Shown one piece after another: positions 1-12,784 of a stretch of DNA of 64,000 nucleotides. Position numbers and translations under genes: made by a program. The DNA comes from Bolinopsis microptera (Eukaryota > Ctenophora > Tentaculata > Lobata > Bolinopsidae). The stretch spans positions 10,950,902-11,014,901 of the forward strand of contig NC_087076.1 of NCBI RefSeq assembly GCF_026151205.1, read 5' to 3'. The notes beneath the pieces were generated by a model. That model was not told the origin of the DNA and ran no database searches. It saw only the letters and a list, made by a program, of their open reading frames with translations. How positions within the stretch are numbered: the stretch's first letter is position 1; each line of letters opens with the position of its first letter.

Positions 1-1430
1 TTAGGAACAACAATGGAACCTCAGAGATTATATTATATTGAGGAGCAATGATAAGCAAATATTCCCCTGGAACACTGAATATGTTGTTATTGCTGCTCGA
101 CAGAACATTGTTCTTTATTATTATTCCTGTTTATAAGGCTGGAGCTAGTGGTATGCATAATACACATTCTGGATCACAATGCGCGGCGACTACATGTTTT
201 TAGTTAACGCTAGAAGGTAACACTTTTTATGGGGGAGGATCTGCAGAACGTTGTTTCTCGGGTTAAGTCTTCATTAGTTAATGAACCAAAAAGGTAGACA
301 TGATAATGAACTTGACTACTGATAGGTACAAAATGCAAACTTACTCCCATCTTACTCTACAACTTGGGGAATATCCTTTCATTTTGGAAGAAAACTTGCT
401 TCATTCCTTCGCCAGCAGCTGTAGTCAAGTTCAGTAAAATATAATAGGAATCCTGGGCACGGTATGTTCCAGGAATCCTGTCTTGAAACTCAATACCAGG
501 ACAGTTTTTATGACAAAGTATTATCATGATTTGGTATCATTACTGATAGATAGGCGGAACATATTGCTGAGGATCGTTTAGCCTATAATAATACTATAAT
601 ATTCGTCATGCCCAGTTGAACTTAACCGTATTTATCATATTATAAAGTTATAATTGAGCTGCAGTTAAACAGTTTTATTTACTTCAATCATTTACCAGCT
701 TACTAAACCACTGTTTTGATGAGAAGTACTAGTTCACAGCTTTATAAGTAATTAGTAATAACCTCAACTGTTACTGTTACTGTGTTAGTTTAACAGGTGA
801 CATATTCAGGCACTAAACTTCGCTCATATTGTTCATTTTCTTTTTATTCCTCTGTAGTTGTGTTGGGCGTGACATGACAGTAAAGTTGTGACCTGAACGT
901 TTAATCAAACGTCAGATAGTAACTTATCAATTTGGTCACGCAGCTCCACTTCGACAGATTATATTCAGACAAAAAAGCATGACGTTTCCTAGCAACAGTG
1001 CACTGTCTCCCACCATCAGTTTCCTAGCAACAGTGCACTGTCTCCCACCGAACAGTTGATTGACTTCTGATTCCTAACACCCAGCGCATTAGACTGGCTC
1101 CACCCAATTGCAATAGACTAGACTACCACTACAACTACTACCACTGCATGAGAGATTACTGCACTTCACTCTATTATTATAAGGCATTAATTCGGAGCAA
1201 TCTACCTGCGATCAACCATACAATCTTAATCAAATTTTAGTGAAGACAATTAATTTTGCACTTGTTTCCACTGTTAATTAACTGTATTATTATAACAGGG
1301 TTTGGTCCTTGGAACCATATTTTGTGGTCTTCCTGAATGTGTATTGTTGGTGCTGCACAACTTTGGTGCTGCCCAACTTTATAGGCCCTATTGATTATCT
1401 CAGTTGTAAGGTGTTATGTTTCCATTTAGA
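1..1430. other. Intergenic, no gene seen
   Basis: No convincing exon was found on either strand. The only structure seen is a short tandem duplication at 984-1049 (period 35, unit beginning gtttcctagcaac). Confidence 0.5.
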
Positions 1431-1780
1431 TCGAGCATTAGGACTGAGAGAAAGGCTAGTTTCAGTTTACCATATTTACTACGGTTGTGACATTTCCCCC
1501 TTACTTACGACGTTTCATGGGAAGTAGGTTAAGGCGATCACATCTAGACGATCTCAGTATGATTAGTGACATTTCTCCTCAAGTTCCACAAAACCTTACG
1601 TCAAGCCAGACCAGATGTTCAGGCATATCTAAGTCTTACTTTTACAGAGCACACATTCTTTGGAATAAACTCCCTTATGAATTAAGGGAAATCTCAAGGC
1701 CATCCGTGTTTAAAACCCATTTAATTAAGTACCTCTGGACAGTTCTAAACGACCATATAACATCCTCTGACAGTTAAACA
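1430..1780 (+). pseudogene. LINE reverse-transcriptase C-terminal relic
   Basis: An open frame at 1487-1777 ends with the pattern YFYRAHILWNKLPYELREI followed by a Phe-Lys-x-x-Leu/Trp stretch. This is the usual C-terminal tail of APE-type LINE reverse transcriptases (jockey/CR1/L2 group). Nothing of the catalytic RT core is visible upstream, so this is a 5'-truncated copy. Two AATAAA motifs follow within 80 bp (about 1836 and 1850), consistent with a LINE 3' end. It is not a host gene. Confidence 0.65.
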
Positions 1781-2766
1781 ATTTACCTTAATGTAACTAT
1801 ATTGTCTAAATATAAATTGATATGAAGTATAATTAATAAAATATGTTAAATAAAGTGTGTTTATAATTATGATTTATGGTACATTGTTATTTATTATATT
1901 TATATTTTAGGCTGTAACCTTATTAGTTCAATGGAATAAACCTAGCATGCCTTGGTTGCAGCATCGCTTCACTTATAGGTGCATTTAGGGCCCGATGTAA
2001 TTGCTATGATCAGTTTACTGGTCAACTGGTGTTTCGGTGTCCCTTATTTTGTTTACACTCGGTCACTTGTCAAGGCATGTAAGGTCATTCGGCGATATTT
2101 TCTTTGAAATAAAATGATGTATTTGTGTAACAATTTGAAAGTTTATTGATAAAAAAAAAAAAGAAAAGTTACCTATTAACTATTACCATCTTATTGATGA
2201 ACTTGAAGAAACGTCATTTGAGAGGTTTGTTCTGATTAAAGCCAAACCAATTGAGCTAGGTATTTCTTTAAAAACTTTAAATATCTTTGTACCTTGCCAA
2301 AAGACATTCTGCGGTGAAATTTGAACGGTATCCGACCATTGCTTCCCAAGATCATCATTAAATTTCTCGCAATCAGGAAGACATATTTCGGATTTTTATC
2401 AAATTATTTATTATCGGCTCAAGTTTCGGACAGTTTGAGGTACTGGATTTGAATTGGTAGTTGTAAAATTCTAATGGGACTCAAAATGGCTGTATGTATA
2501 TATTATTAAAATTGTAATATCCGGATCGGAACATTATTTGCAGTGTTCCCGTTTGTTGCGAGAAGGAAAAGGCTCTAATCAGGATAAGGAAATTGTCTAC
2601 GTTTCAATACAACAACATCGTATTCATGAATTGGTCACGTGTCAGAAGGACCGTCCCAACTGTCACTTCTTGTCTCCCCATTGATAATATTACGGGATAT
2701 TATCCTCCCTGATAATACGGGATATTATCAATATGTAATATAATATTATGTTAATATATTACAAAC
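1781..2766. other. Non-coding stretch, downstream intron of the phospholipase gene
   Basis: A/T-rich sequence with a short poly(A) run near 2150. The next phospholipase exon (the catalytic Asp region with its D-G-G/A motif) was looked for on the minus strand and not found, so the 3' part of that gene probably lies left of the window. Confidence 0.4.
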
Positions 2767-2926
2767 CTCCTTGCTAAGCTCGAGATAGATCTCGAGCACT
2801 TCGTCTAAAGGTTTCCTCTGAGCGATGAGAAGCGCTATAAGTAGGGCGCCGGTACTTGTTCCGATACACAGGTCAAACAGCTGGTGTACTCGCTTGCTGG
2901 TCAGTGCTTCGAGCTTCTTCAGTACG
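2767..2926 (-). CDS. PNPLA8-like: Patatin-like phospholipase (PNPLA8/iPLA2-gamma type), exon with catalytic serine
   Basis: This internal exon encodes a piece of the patatin domain, including the nucleophile elbow GTSTG (G-x-S-x-G) preceded by HQLFDLCI and followed by a leucine-rich helix and LEIYLELSKE. The family are calcium-independent phospholipases with a Ser-Asp dyad that release fatty acids from phospholipids; iPLA2-gamma acts in mitochondria and peroxisomes. Splice borders are visible: acceptor tgcattgcag just above 2926 and donor GAG|GTTTGT below 2767. The phase (two bases needed before the exon) joins it exactly to the oxyanion-hole exon at 8208-8269, giving GGGTRG-IISIS-VLKKLEA as in iPLA2-gamma. 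The Asp-containing exon is outside the window. Human PNPLA8 is about 780 aa, so only a small part is present. Confidence 0.85.
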
Positions 2927-2988
2927 CTGCAATGCACTGCGGGGTTACGGTTGTAATACTTGTTTTTACCTGATTAGTTTGGGTTTGC

Positions 2989-3052
2989 TTGTAATTTGCT
3001 TGTAATTTGCGTGTGATTTGCTTGTAATTTGCTTGTAATTTGCTTGCAAGTA
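2989..3052. repeat. 11-bp tandem repeat (GCTTGTAATTT)
   Basis: About six imperfect head-to-tail copies of GCTTGTAATTT are visible, with one variant copy reading GCGTGTGATTT. Confidence 0.85.
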
Positions 3053-4410
3053 TTTGTTAAAAATTAAGGTTTTATTCTTCCTTTTGGCAGTTTTTTTTCT
3101 GCATTGAAAAATTGCCAAGAAATAAGACCCTGTTAAAAATCACGTGCCAAAAATGTGCTTCACCTCCTCACTGATAAACAAATATTTGTTGTTCAGAATG
3201 TGTACGTGGTGCACACTTCACATCTCACGAGGCAAACTTTTTCAGAAAACGTTCAGAAATAGGTTAACGTATTCGTATAAATCCTATTTTATCAAGTACC
3301 TAGTGGCCTAATGGCCTTTTATTATTATAACCTATTATTTTATAGGTTTATTAGACCTTTTCCCATCATCAACTAATCCAGCAAACATTCCACTCTTATT
3401 GAGGCGTGAATTTTAACATTCCATGTTCCATTCCATGCTACATTCATTTCAACATTCCATATTATCATAAGTACCAATTTTCATTCCTATTTCAAGTGAC
3501 CCCGTGCGTGCTTGCTTGGCGTTTGTTTTCTAGGAATATTCGTGAACCTATCGTACTTAGATAGATTGAAGAATATTTTTACTTCATTACTTACTTACTA
3601 AGTAATAAATTGTAGATGGATTTCCATCCCTTATTGTTTAAATGAGTCATCAACCCGTAGTCATAATCATTTGTAAATTTATTCCACCCAATAAAAATAA
3701 ATTATTTTATAATGACTCGGGAGAAGAAAAATAACATTAGGCTGTTTTTAAATATACCGAATTAAATATCTAAGTAAAGCAAAAATAAAAGTTACTGTAT
3801 TGCATTAAATATTCACTGAATATAACTAGCATAAACAGTGATAGTATTGTAACGATAACGCCCCAATCAACTAAATGGGACAACCATCATAAGCTATTGT
3901 TATATATTATGATAATTAAAGTTTATTGACATAATATCATGTTGGTTTAATATGGCTTGAGATGTTGGGCGTCACAAGGACGAGTATTATTACTTTTATC
4001 CTCCCAGATAACATAACATGATACTAAACTATTATCTGAACTATTATCTTACCACTCTGCCATTATGTAGACCTTCGTGATACGGCTAACGTTTACTTCT
4101 AAGGAGATAAGTTTGGTAACTACCCCAATTATAGGACTATTATAATCTGAAATTATGTTGAACACTAAATGGTAACATTCTAGCTTGTGGTTAGTGGTAA
4201 CACCTGACCAGAGGAAATAGTAAGTTTTAACAATTGACAAGTACTGTTAAGTCAACAAAAGGCAAAACATGTACTTAGGGTTTACACATATTGTTGTGTG
4301 TAATTACAGTAAAGGCTCCGAAACAGCCGGGTAATTACTTTACCGTTGTTTTTACCTTTCCACGAACGAAAAAGATAATAAGTAGCCTATTCTTACCTTT
4401 TTAATCAAAG

Positions 4411-4762
4411 TTACTCACAGCTAAACTTACTCACAGCTAAACTTCTCCCTCGAGCATCTACACTTACAACTACACTCACAACTACACTTACTCACAGCTA
4501 AACTTCTCCCTCGAGCATCTACACTTACAACTACACTCACAACTACACTTACTCACAGCTAAACTTCTCCCTCGAGCATCTACACTTACAACTACACTCA
4601 CAACTACACTTACTCACAGCTAAACTTCTCCCTCGAGCATCTACACTTACAACTACACTCACAACTACACTTACTCACAACTACACTTCTCCCTCGAGCA
4701 TCTACACTTACAACTACACTCACAACTACACTTACACACAACTAAACTTCTCCCTCGAGCGT
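4411..4762. repeat. 61-bp minisatellite, about 5.5 copies
   Basis: The segment beginning acttctccctcgagc recurs at 4441, 4502, 4563, 4624, 4685 and 4746, an exact 61-bp period. Each unit contains an XhoI-like CTCGAG and a run of ACTCACAACTACACTT. The first unit is preceded by a shorter imperfect repeat (ttactcacagctaaac). Confidence 0.95.
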
Positions 4763-5281
4763 CGTAACCCTTTTTATCAGTAAATGGCATATTTCGTATT
4801 ATGTACAGTGTAGAAACTTTTACGAATTACGCACCTTCGATTTTATTTCCGATACATATCATTTGATTTCAAATGTTATCCGGCTATGAATCACATAATT
4901 CATGCAGGTTATTGTAAATTGTGTGATAGAATTACAGTGCGTTGTTTTGTACCTAATACGAGGGTTCTAGTCTTTAAATCTAGATTTCATAAGTTAACAC
5001 TGTAGTTTTTAGTAGGAACACCAATCCTTTGCCTTGTTTCTTTTTACATTGTTTCACTTTAACCGTGATGCTCCCTACACACTACAAGTCCGGTATGTGC
5101 ATTCTGTAGTCTGTGTTTTAGTCTATCTAGCTTCACACTCGCAGCACCATTTATTTGCCATTTCTCCATTATTTTGCAATAAAAAGAGAAAAGTTGCTGG
5201 CTCGCATAGTCTGCGTTTTTATGCGGCACAATAATGTAGAGCAATGCTACTTTATTTCAGACTTAATTGCAGATAACGTAC

Positions 5282-6020
5282 TTAAGGGGGCCGGGGGGGG
5301 GGTCTTCATCAAAATTCTCTCGAAATTGACTTTATAGTTGTTTCTGGTAGAAGGGAGTAATATCTACCAGCTGCTTTTGGTTCCATGGAAAAATATTGTT
5401 CCTAGCCGAAATTATCGCCGGTCTAAGGTCAGGGCTTATGAGTAATTGTATTGCGCGAGCGATTTTCAATCGCAAATTCTGAAAATCGAGTCTAAAAATC
5501 TATCTTCTCTTTCATTTTTTGAGCAATTACCCTGAAACTTTCAGGATATGTTCTAAGGACCATTTAGAAGAGATCGTTCAAGCCAAAATTTTGAGATAGG
5601 CCTTTAAAAATTTTTTATTCAATTTTGAAAATCTTGGACCTCGTTTTTTTACGATTTTTTCAGGTCCGAGATTTTCAAAAATTATTAAAAATTTTTTAAA
5701 GGCCTATTTCAAAATTTTGGCTTGAACGATCTCTTCTAAATGGTCCTTAGAACATATCCTGAAAGTTTCAGGGTGATTGCTCATAAAATGTAGGAGAAGA
5801 TAGATTTTTAGACTCGATTTTCAGAATTTGCGATTGAAAATCGCTCGCGCAATACAATTACACATAAGCGCTGACCTTAGACCGGCGATAATTTCGGCTA
5901 GGAACAATATTTTTCCATGGGACCAAAAGCAACTGGTAGATATCACTCCCTTCTACCAGAAACAACTATAAAGTCAATTTCGAGATAATTTTGATGAAGA
6001 CCCCCCCCCGGCCCCCTTAA
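5282..6020. mobile_element. Foldback (fully palindromic) MITE with TTAA ends, copy 1
   Basis: The 739-bp element is one near-perfect inverted repeat. It begins TTAAGGGGGCCGGG and ends CCGGCCCCCTTAA, and the arms meet near 5650 at ggacctcg...caggtccgag. The outermost TTAA on both sides could be a piggyBac-type target duplication or part of the terminal repeat. A second copy lies at 51588-52324. No transposase is encoded, so movement would need help in trans. Confidence 0.9.
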
Positions 6021-6094
6021 CTAGTTCTAGTACCTTTCAATCTGATAGATTTCGATTTATACAGCGCTTAAACGACTAATTATGACTATCTGGA

Positions 6095-6111
6095 GGGGGG
6101 GGGGGGGGGGG
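6095..6111 (+). repeat. 17-bp G run
   Basis: Uninterrupted guanines preceded by TGGA. Similar runs at 10822 and 47919 sit at the edges of inverted or duplicated segments, so these runs may mark rearrangement borders or be assembly-sensitive. Confidence 0.9.
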
Positions 6112-8207
6112 TGAAATATTAACACCTCGCTACTTCAATATTCAGCTCAAGACAATTTACTCGTGTATTTTGAAAGCTCCTGCTTAATAAACATTTCGTA
6201 TCACTTATATGTTTTAAACAACCCCCTCCAGGTTCAATATTCATTATTCAAAAGAGATCTCTCTGTATTACCGACAGAACCGAGATAATCACCGTGTAGC
6301 CCCTCACTCCTCAGTTCCGCTTGATAGTATTATATTAGTCTAGAAGCGACAAGGAGTCTCGTGAGAATTTCTCACGGCTGTAATCGTCCTTGAACATTTT
6401 AACAATTGAGAAGTTGAGACCAATGGGGAAATCAATTAAGTGATTTTCCCTCACCAAACTAATACTGGTACTTCCATTCTGTTTTGTGGCTCCCGCAGCC
6501 TAGTACACAAGCCGTTGCTATGATGACCAATTGTGATAGATTCTATATTCACACATGTTCTATTTCATTCGGAGATTAGAGTAATATGCCTAATTAATTA
6601 AGAAATCTTTTAAAATGGTGCATGTTTCTTCCTTATACGAAGTTAGCGCTTAAATTTTTGACATAAAATGCAAACTGACATAGACTGAACACTGCTGTAA
6701 ATTCAGCTAACTTCTAACTTTATTACAGGTTTACCGTTGCACGTTAACAAGCTTGTCTCGTTTTGACCGGAAGCTTGCGTTTCAACTGCTGCAATGTTTG
6801 TCAATGTTCCTGTTCAATATCACACAAGCTAATTGGCCCATTAATGAACATACTCCGATCAAAACTTTTGTGTTTTCATGATAAATGCCAGACTTTGAAT
6901 CCCTATATATAGGTTCGTGACTAACACTCGATTTCTTAACTGGTGTTCGATTCCCGGTGAGGACCAATTTAGTCGGACGCCAAATCGAGTCGTAAGAATT
7001 TTGAAACTTCGAGTGCATACGGATTTGGGGTTGTGCCCGCCTATGCTATATTGTAGTCAAAGCTGTAAAAAAAGGGCTGTGGCTGAAATACAAATATTTG
7101 TCCATAAAATCTGAACTGATAAAAAAGTCCATAATCTTGATATTTCATCACTAAGTCTCGCTTGAATGACTTAAATGTACATCTTTGATGGGCATATTAT
7201 TTTAATGTCGAAGCGTGTAATAAATGTTAGAATTTATTTTATGACAGGAAATCGGCTCCCGGCAACGGTTGATCAAATTATTCATTATCATTATTTTACT
7301 TTAATTCAAGTTTCGACCAATTTTGTAAATTAAGGGATTCATGACCATCCAACCGGGGATTGTCAGTGTTTAAAACCGGAATCTAAAACCGATATGGATT
7401 TTTGCCCCAAATGAAGGCTATCCTTGTTTTATCTTACAACATTACGTGACCTGCCTAGCTTATAAAATAGATTTAATGACAAAATGAGGACGAATCCAAC
7501 AATTGGGCAGAAGTGGGATCCCGCCCGTTGTATTAGCGGTCATTTGGAGGCTGATTGCTTATCATAAACCAGTGATCTATAATGGCCTAATTGACGATGC
7601 GAATGACTTGAAGTTGATAATATTTCGGGCAGAGTACCATTTTCGTTAAATAATAGCTCAGCCACTGCACCCGCTATCTTTCAGCGTTGTGTAGTCTCAA
7701 TAATTATCTCTGTGGTTTAGAGAGGCCTATCTAACCAAACTTCTATTAGAGTGGTCAAAGCCTCATCAAACTCCTGAACGCTGATATCTTAGTATAGGTG
7801 GGTAGTGTTTGATAATGATTGGATTAGTTTAACAGATACAGCTCTTGGTGGTGTTACTTTTACTGTTGATAATTGGTATATGTGCGTTCCGCGTGAGAAT
7901 AATAATTAATAAGTCTGTTCTAGTCATATCAAGGAACAGAGGTGATGAGATGGTATATCATCATTATCGGTCGCTAACAGAATGACACCACGTTCCCATT
8001 TATGACAACTCCTTGTTTCCTTTTTTGCTGCAGGTTCTAAAAAAAGTTATACAAAAGCCATTAGTAAACTCAGCCATAACAAAGCTTCACGAACGTACTC
8101 TTTTATCTTCGTCTTTCAGCTTTGATTAGAATTTTCGTAATAGTAATAAAATTCAAATTAGTAAAATCTAGATCCCTACAATAGCTGTACGCCTAATAGT
8201 AACTCAC

Positions 8208-8269
8208 CTGATAGATATAATGCCTCGAGTACCCCCACCATCAATACTGAGTATCCTGATGCCACGTCT
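8208..8269 (-). CDS. PNPLA8-like: Patatin-like phospholipase (PNPLA8/iPLA2-gamma type), oxyanion-hole exon
   Basis: This 62-bp exon encodes RRGIRILSIDGGGTRGIIS. It contains the glycine-rich oxyanion-hole motif DGGGTRG of the patatin family and matches the start of the iPLA2-gamma catalytic domain (GRGIRILSIDGGGTRG). The acceptor is cctaaacag above 8269 and the donor is CAG|GTGAGT below 8208. It ends in phase 2 and splices in frame to 2767-2926. Together the two exons give the oxyanion hole and the nucleophile elbow. The upstream ARM-like and targeting exons should lie further right on the minus strand; the exon at 12785-12997 is a weak candidate. Confidence 0.85.
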
Positions 8270-9280
8270 CTGTTTAGGAACTACTCCTACACAGTGTAGG
8301 ATTTGTCGGGCGTTGAACCTGACGTGCGGGTCTCGGTGTGTTGTCAGGTTGTTTATTTTACCCAGCATCGCCTAAATGGGATTAAACTTGTTGTTGTTAT
8401 CCGGTGGTAACTGCATTTATAATTAACTAATTAATTATAATTAGCTGAATTAGGTAGCGGGTAGACATTTAATATTGATGTGGTAACAAGTACATCGATG
8501 TAGGAAATTTTGGTGGCACCTACTTGGTTTTTGCAGCTCTATCATAATTTGGTTGTTTATTGTAGATTTTACAGAACTTAGTAGTCTAGATCAGGAACTT
8601 AAATTCTATATTTATGTGTCTCCAACTCTAAACCTGATCTGATATCATACGGAATTCAGCTGGCGCTTGCGGGAGATATGATATTTCTGATTAATGTGTC
8701 AAGATTGCTCGGGCTGTGCGCTGTCTACATATGTTTGTATGTTCATTAGTGTTCAATATCCTTTAAAAGCTTCTGCCATTACCATCTAGGTGAGCTGTTT
8801 CAGTTTCTATAATAACCAAATTTGTGTATATTCTGTCCTCGACTGCAATTCCTGCATTGGTGAGGCCAAAAACTGGGTAAGCTAATATAGATGGGTGAAG
8901 GAACAGGGGAAGGGGGATTAGAATTCATTCCACACGCATAGAGCTATGAAGTTTCAAAGTATGTCCCCCTAGTCCCAACAACTTCCTACGACCTACGACC
9001 TACACCCATGGCAATCCAATATTGAAATAGCTCTCCAATTGTTTTTTAATGGTTTTTTTTTATAGTGTTACGACTTACGAAGGATGTAATGGTTATTGTT
9101 CGGATTTGCCATTTGTGTGTACGTTTTAGAGGTAGTTAGTTCCTACCGTTAGTCATAGATTATAACTATATTTAATGAGGTTACCCCTCAATGTAGATTG
9201 TATAACGGTGTGGTATCACACGAAGTCAGGGTGTTATTCAGTCGTCAATTTAAAGTCACTCGAAAGTTTTAAAGCGTATT
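8270..9280. other. Non-coding stretch, probably intronic
   Basis: Nothing supported is seen on either strand. It lies between the phospholipase oxyanion exon and the large inverted duplication. Confidence 0.4.
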
Positions 9281-9881
9281 ATAGATGTGGATACTGGTGG
9301 GGAGGTGAAACACATTTGTTTACTTTAATAGTAAGCACATGTTCAGCGGGTTGAGGAGGTGAAACACATTTGTTTACATTTGTAGGGTAAGCACATGTTC
9401 AGCGGGATGAAGAGATGATACACATTTTGTATTATAGAAGGCTTGTAACACTTGTAACGCTTTCTTGTTACCCCCCTTTGAAGGCCCCGAATTATTTTCT
9501 GAACGAAAGCTCAAAAATAACCGAGAAATCGACCTTCTTATTAACTCATTTTGATGACTGTTTCTAACCTAAAATTGCACGAAAAATCGATTTAGCTAGG
9601 TTTCAGAACCTATAAACACTTCCTTATCCCTCAAAATTGATGTTTTATAGTTGATACGAGCAACAAGCAACATATGTTTTGATCCTTCGGTTCTACTCAT
9701 GACCTAGGCAGTTATAAGCTGAACCCGACAGATCGAGGCAATCCTCACCTTTACTGATCAAACTGGTACTAACACAATTTTCAGATATAAATGTTCTTTG
9801 CGATACGTTTATTGCAGCTTTGTAACTTGAGTGAAGACCAGAGTACGAAAACACACAGCAGGTAAGCAACTCACTTTTGGT

Positions 9882-10306
9882 CTAAGATGGCAAGTACGTA
9901 CGGTACGTACGTTTAAATTAGCTGAACGGTACGTACTTAATAAAGTAGGCTGAAAGGTACAAATCCAGTTGATAGCAATGGACAAGCGTAGATTAAGGTT
10001 GCGACCTGAGCTAGCTGAAAAGCTGATGTTCGTATACTGCAACAAAAGGATGAAGCTTTGAGTTTAACGATAATTACAAGTAGTAGTAGTGTAGTACCGG
10101 TTAATTTGTGTGTTTATTTTCGACTTCTAGTTCTATCTCAAAAATTATGATGATAATACTAATCAAAAATTGCAAGTAATTCACTGAAGTTGATTCTAAA
10201 AATTTGAAAACAATTGTACCTTACAGTGCCTGTACGGTACGTACCTTTAAAAGTAGCTGTACCGTACGTACTTAAAGCCCTGTACCGTACGTACTTGCCA
10301 TCTAAG
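9882..10306. mobile_element. hAT-type MITE with 8-bp target-site duplication
   Basis: The 425-bp element has terminal inverted repeats CTAAGATGGCAAGTACGTAC / GTACGTACTTGCCATCTAAG, followed inward by many GTACGTAC palindromes. It is flanked by CTTTTGGT on both sides (9874-9881 and 10307-10314). The matching place in the other arm of the inverted duplication has a single CTTTTGGT and no insert, i.e. an empty site. An 8-bp duplication fits the hAT superfamily. No coding capacity. Confidence 0.9.
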
Positions 10307-10821
10307 CTTTTGGTGACTGTTCCTCACGAAAATTCTGATCCTGCAACATATGAACAGCTAGGGAGATCGTCTCCTTAACAAATCGGACAGGTACTATCAC
10401 AATTTCCAGAGCACAGCATGATAACAAAGTCAAAAGAAACACAACGAAGGTAGGTTACCAACACCACAATATAAGAATTATACTAACAACTGAATTAAAT
10501 TTATTCTGACGACGGGCAGCCCTGATGTGCTCCGTCATCCTCAACGAGCGACCACTTGTAATAGAGGTGTTATGTCATGTGACACCGATCCGTCCAATCA
10601 CAAACAGGACGAGTCAGCAGATCGATATTGTGTGTTTACTTTCCTTATCTTTATTTGACCCTCTGTTCACATTGTTATCTCTACCACATCTCGGCTCGGC
10701 AAGGTCCGCGTGCAATATCTGCACCGCGGTAAACACGCCATGATTACGTCATGAACTTGAAATAGTGTGATTGTTGTACTTATATAACCGTGCCCATTGC
10801 CCACGTACAATACAAACTGTT

Positions 10822-10841
10822 GGGGGGGGGGGGGGGGGGGG
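10822..10841 (+). repeat. 20-bp G run at the loop of the inverted duplication
   Basis: The G run begins exactly where the left arm ends. Confidence 0.85.
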
Positions 10842-12256
10842 TTTAATAACTGACTGTGATGCTAACTGTTCAATCAGGAACTGAACATTAACATTGTTTA
10901 GTTATAACATGTTTCGGTTTAGTTGTCCAATTGCGTATTATTAAAAACATTTACTCTAATATGAGGTCGCGATTGTGAACTGAGTGAGATCCAAATGATA
11001 CAACAGTTTGTATTGTACGTGGGCAATGGGCACGGTTATATAAGTACAACAATCACACTATTTCAAGTTCATGACGTAATCATGGCGTGTTTACCGCGGT
11101 GCAGATATTGCACGCGGACCTTGCCGAGCCGAGATGTGGTAGAGATAACAATGTGAACAGAGGGTCAAATAAAGATAAGGAAAGTAAACACACGATATCG
11201 ATCTGCTGACTCGTCCTGTTTGTGATTGGACGGATCGGTGTCACATGACATAACACCTCTATTACAAGTGGTCGCTCGTTGAGGATGACGGAGCACATCA
11301 GGGCTGCCCGTCCTCAGAATAAATTTAATTCAGTTGTTAGTATAATTGTTATAAATTGTGGTGTTGGTAACCTACCTTCGTTGTGTTTCTTTTGACTTTA
11401 ATTGTTATGCTCTGGAAATTGTGAAAATTACGCTCTGGAAATTGTGATAGTACCTGCTCTGGAAATTGTGATAGTACCTGTTCGATTTGTTAAGGAGACG
11501 ATCTCCCTGTTCATATGTTTGTTATATATGGTAATTTATTATGTAACTTATTTATGTATATTATTCCTTAGTCTCGTATGACCATAGTTGGTACTACAAT
11601 AAGTGGGTTTCACTTCTAAGCTACCGTATACTAAATTGTTACAGGATCAGAATGTTCGTGAGGAACAGTCACCAAAAGTGAGTTGCTTACCTGCTGTGTG
11701 TTTTCGTACTCTGGTCTTCACTCAAGTTGCAAAGCTGCAATAAACGTATCGCAAAGAACATTTATATCTGAAAATTGTGTTAGTACCAGTTTGATCAGTT
11801 GAGGTGAGGATTGCCTCGATCTGTCGGGTTCAGCTTAACTGCCTAGGTTAAGGATCAAAACATATGTTGCTTGTTGCTCGTATCAACTATAAAACATCAA
11901 TTTTGAGGGATAAGGAAGTGTTTATACGTTCTGAAACCTAGCTAAATCGATTTTTCGTGCAATTTTAGGTCAGAAACATTCATCAAAATGAGTTAATAAG
12001 AAGGTCGATTTCTCGGTTATTTTTGAGCTTTCGTTCAGAAAATAATTCGGGGCCTTCAAAGGGGGGTAACAAGAAAGCGTTACAAGTGTTACAAGCCTTC
12101 TATAATACAAAATGTGTATCATCTCTTCAACCCGCTGAACATGTGCTTACCCTAAAAATGTAAACAAATGTGTTTCACCTCCTCAACCCGCTGAACATGT
12201 GCTTACTATTAAAGTAAACAAATGTGTTTCACCTCCCCACCAGTATCCACATCTAT

Positions 12257-12784
12257 TAACCGATGTTTTGCTGATTTTTTCAATACTGTTTGAAGCAAAT
12301 CATCATGACGTATAAATTGCGTTTGTTTGGACTTATGTAATTGTTCTTAGAGCATTAGAGACTGGGCTCATTAGATCTCGGCCATTTTCTCTTTTCACAT
12401 GACATGCACGAATTGTTCAGCAGTATTCCTCAGTCAGTCAGTCTTTGTTTATCTTGAGCTTGGAGGGAAGTAGTTTCTTAAGTGCATGTCAGGATTGATT
12501 CTGGGAGTTTCGTTCTGTCGTTTTGTTAAAATGTACGAGTCGTATTACTGATTCATGATTCATGATTCAAAGTTTTTCTAATTTTGTCTGATTTAGGATA
12601 CAAAATCAGACAAATTTTGATTTGTCTGTAATTGGTTGTAATGTGTTTTATTCATCTCAAATACAAATTATGATTTCTGCACATGAATTATTGGTATCAT
12701 GCTAAATATTTGGTAGCTACGTTTTTTTCCGGGTGCTAGTATACAACTGATATTATTTAATATACGTATATTATACCTTCTAAC
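12257..12784. other. Non-coding stretch
   Basis: No supported gene is seen. Short direct repeats (attcatgattcatg) and an imperfect hairpin around 12575-12620 (tctgatttaggatacaaaatcaga) are visible. Confidence 0.4.

Larger units (their letters stand above)
2927..8207 (-). other. 5.3-kb intron of the phospholipase gene
   Basis: This region separates the two phase-compatible phospholipase exons. It has no other supported exon and holds an 11-bp tandem repeat (2989-3052), a 61-bp minisatellite (4411-4762), a foldback element (5282-6020), a 17-bp G run (6095-6111) and a repeat fragment at 6150-6225 that recurs near 59.25 kb. Short open frames here show no family resemblance or splice support. Confidence 0.6.
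9281..12256. repeat. Large inverted duplication, arms 9281-10822 and 11001-12256
   Basis: The left arm reads as the reverse complement of the right arm over more than 1.2 kb. The inner ends are ...caaactgttg / caacagtttg..., flanking a 178-bp loop that starts with a 20-bp G run. The outer ends share atagatgtggatactggtgg. A 72-aa open frame is amino-acid identical in both arms (10525-10743 and 11080-11298). Arm lengths differ through a hAT MITE in the left arm (9882-10306), a triplicated ctctggaaattgtg segment near 11410-11465, and about 120 extra bp near 11520-11645 in the right arm. It could be a foldback transposon or a young inverted duplication. A TATATAA motif and ACGTCA lie symmetrically in both arms. 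Confidence 0.9.

Noticed and set aside
984-1020. Minus-strand TDGGR reading that resembles the patatin catalytic Asp motif
   Set aside because: It falls in a short tandem duplication, lacks the following conserved residues and has no splice sites.
4411-4762. CRISPR-like array
   Set aside because: The whole 61-bp unit repeats with no unique spacers, in animal DNA; it is a minisatellite. The same applies to the 162-bp array at 62691.
10525-10743. 72-aa ORF identical in both arms of the inverted duplication (also 11080-11298)
   Set aside because: Identity follows from arm identity. There is no codon-level conservation test, family match or splice support.
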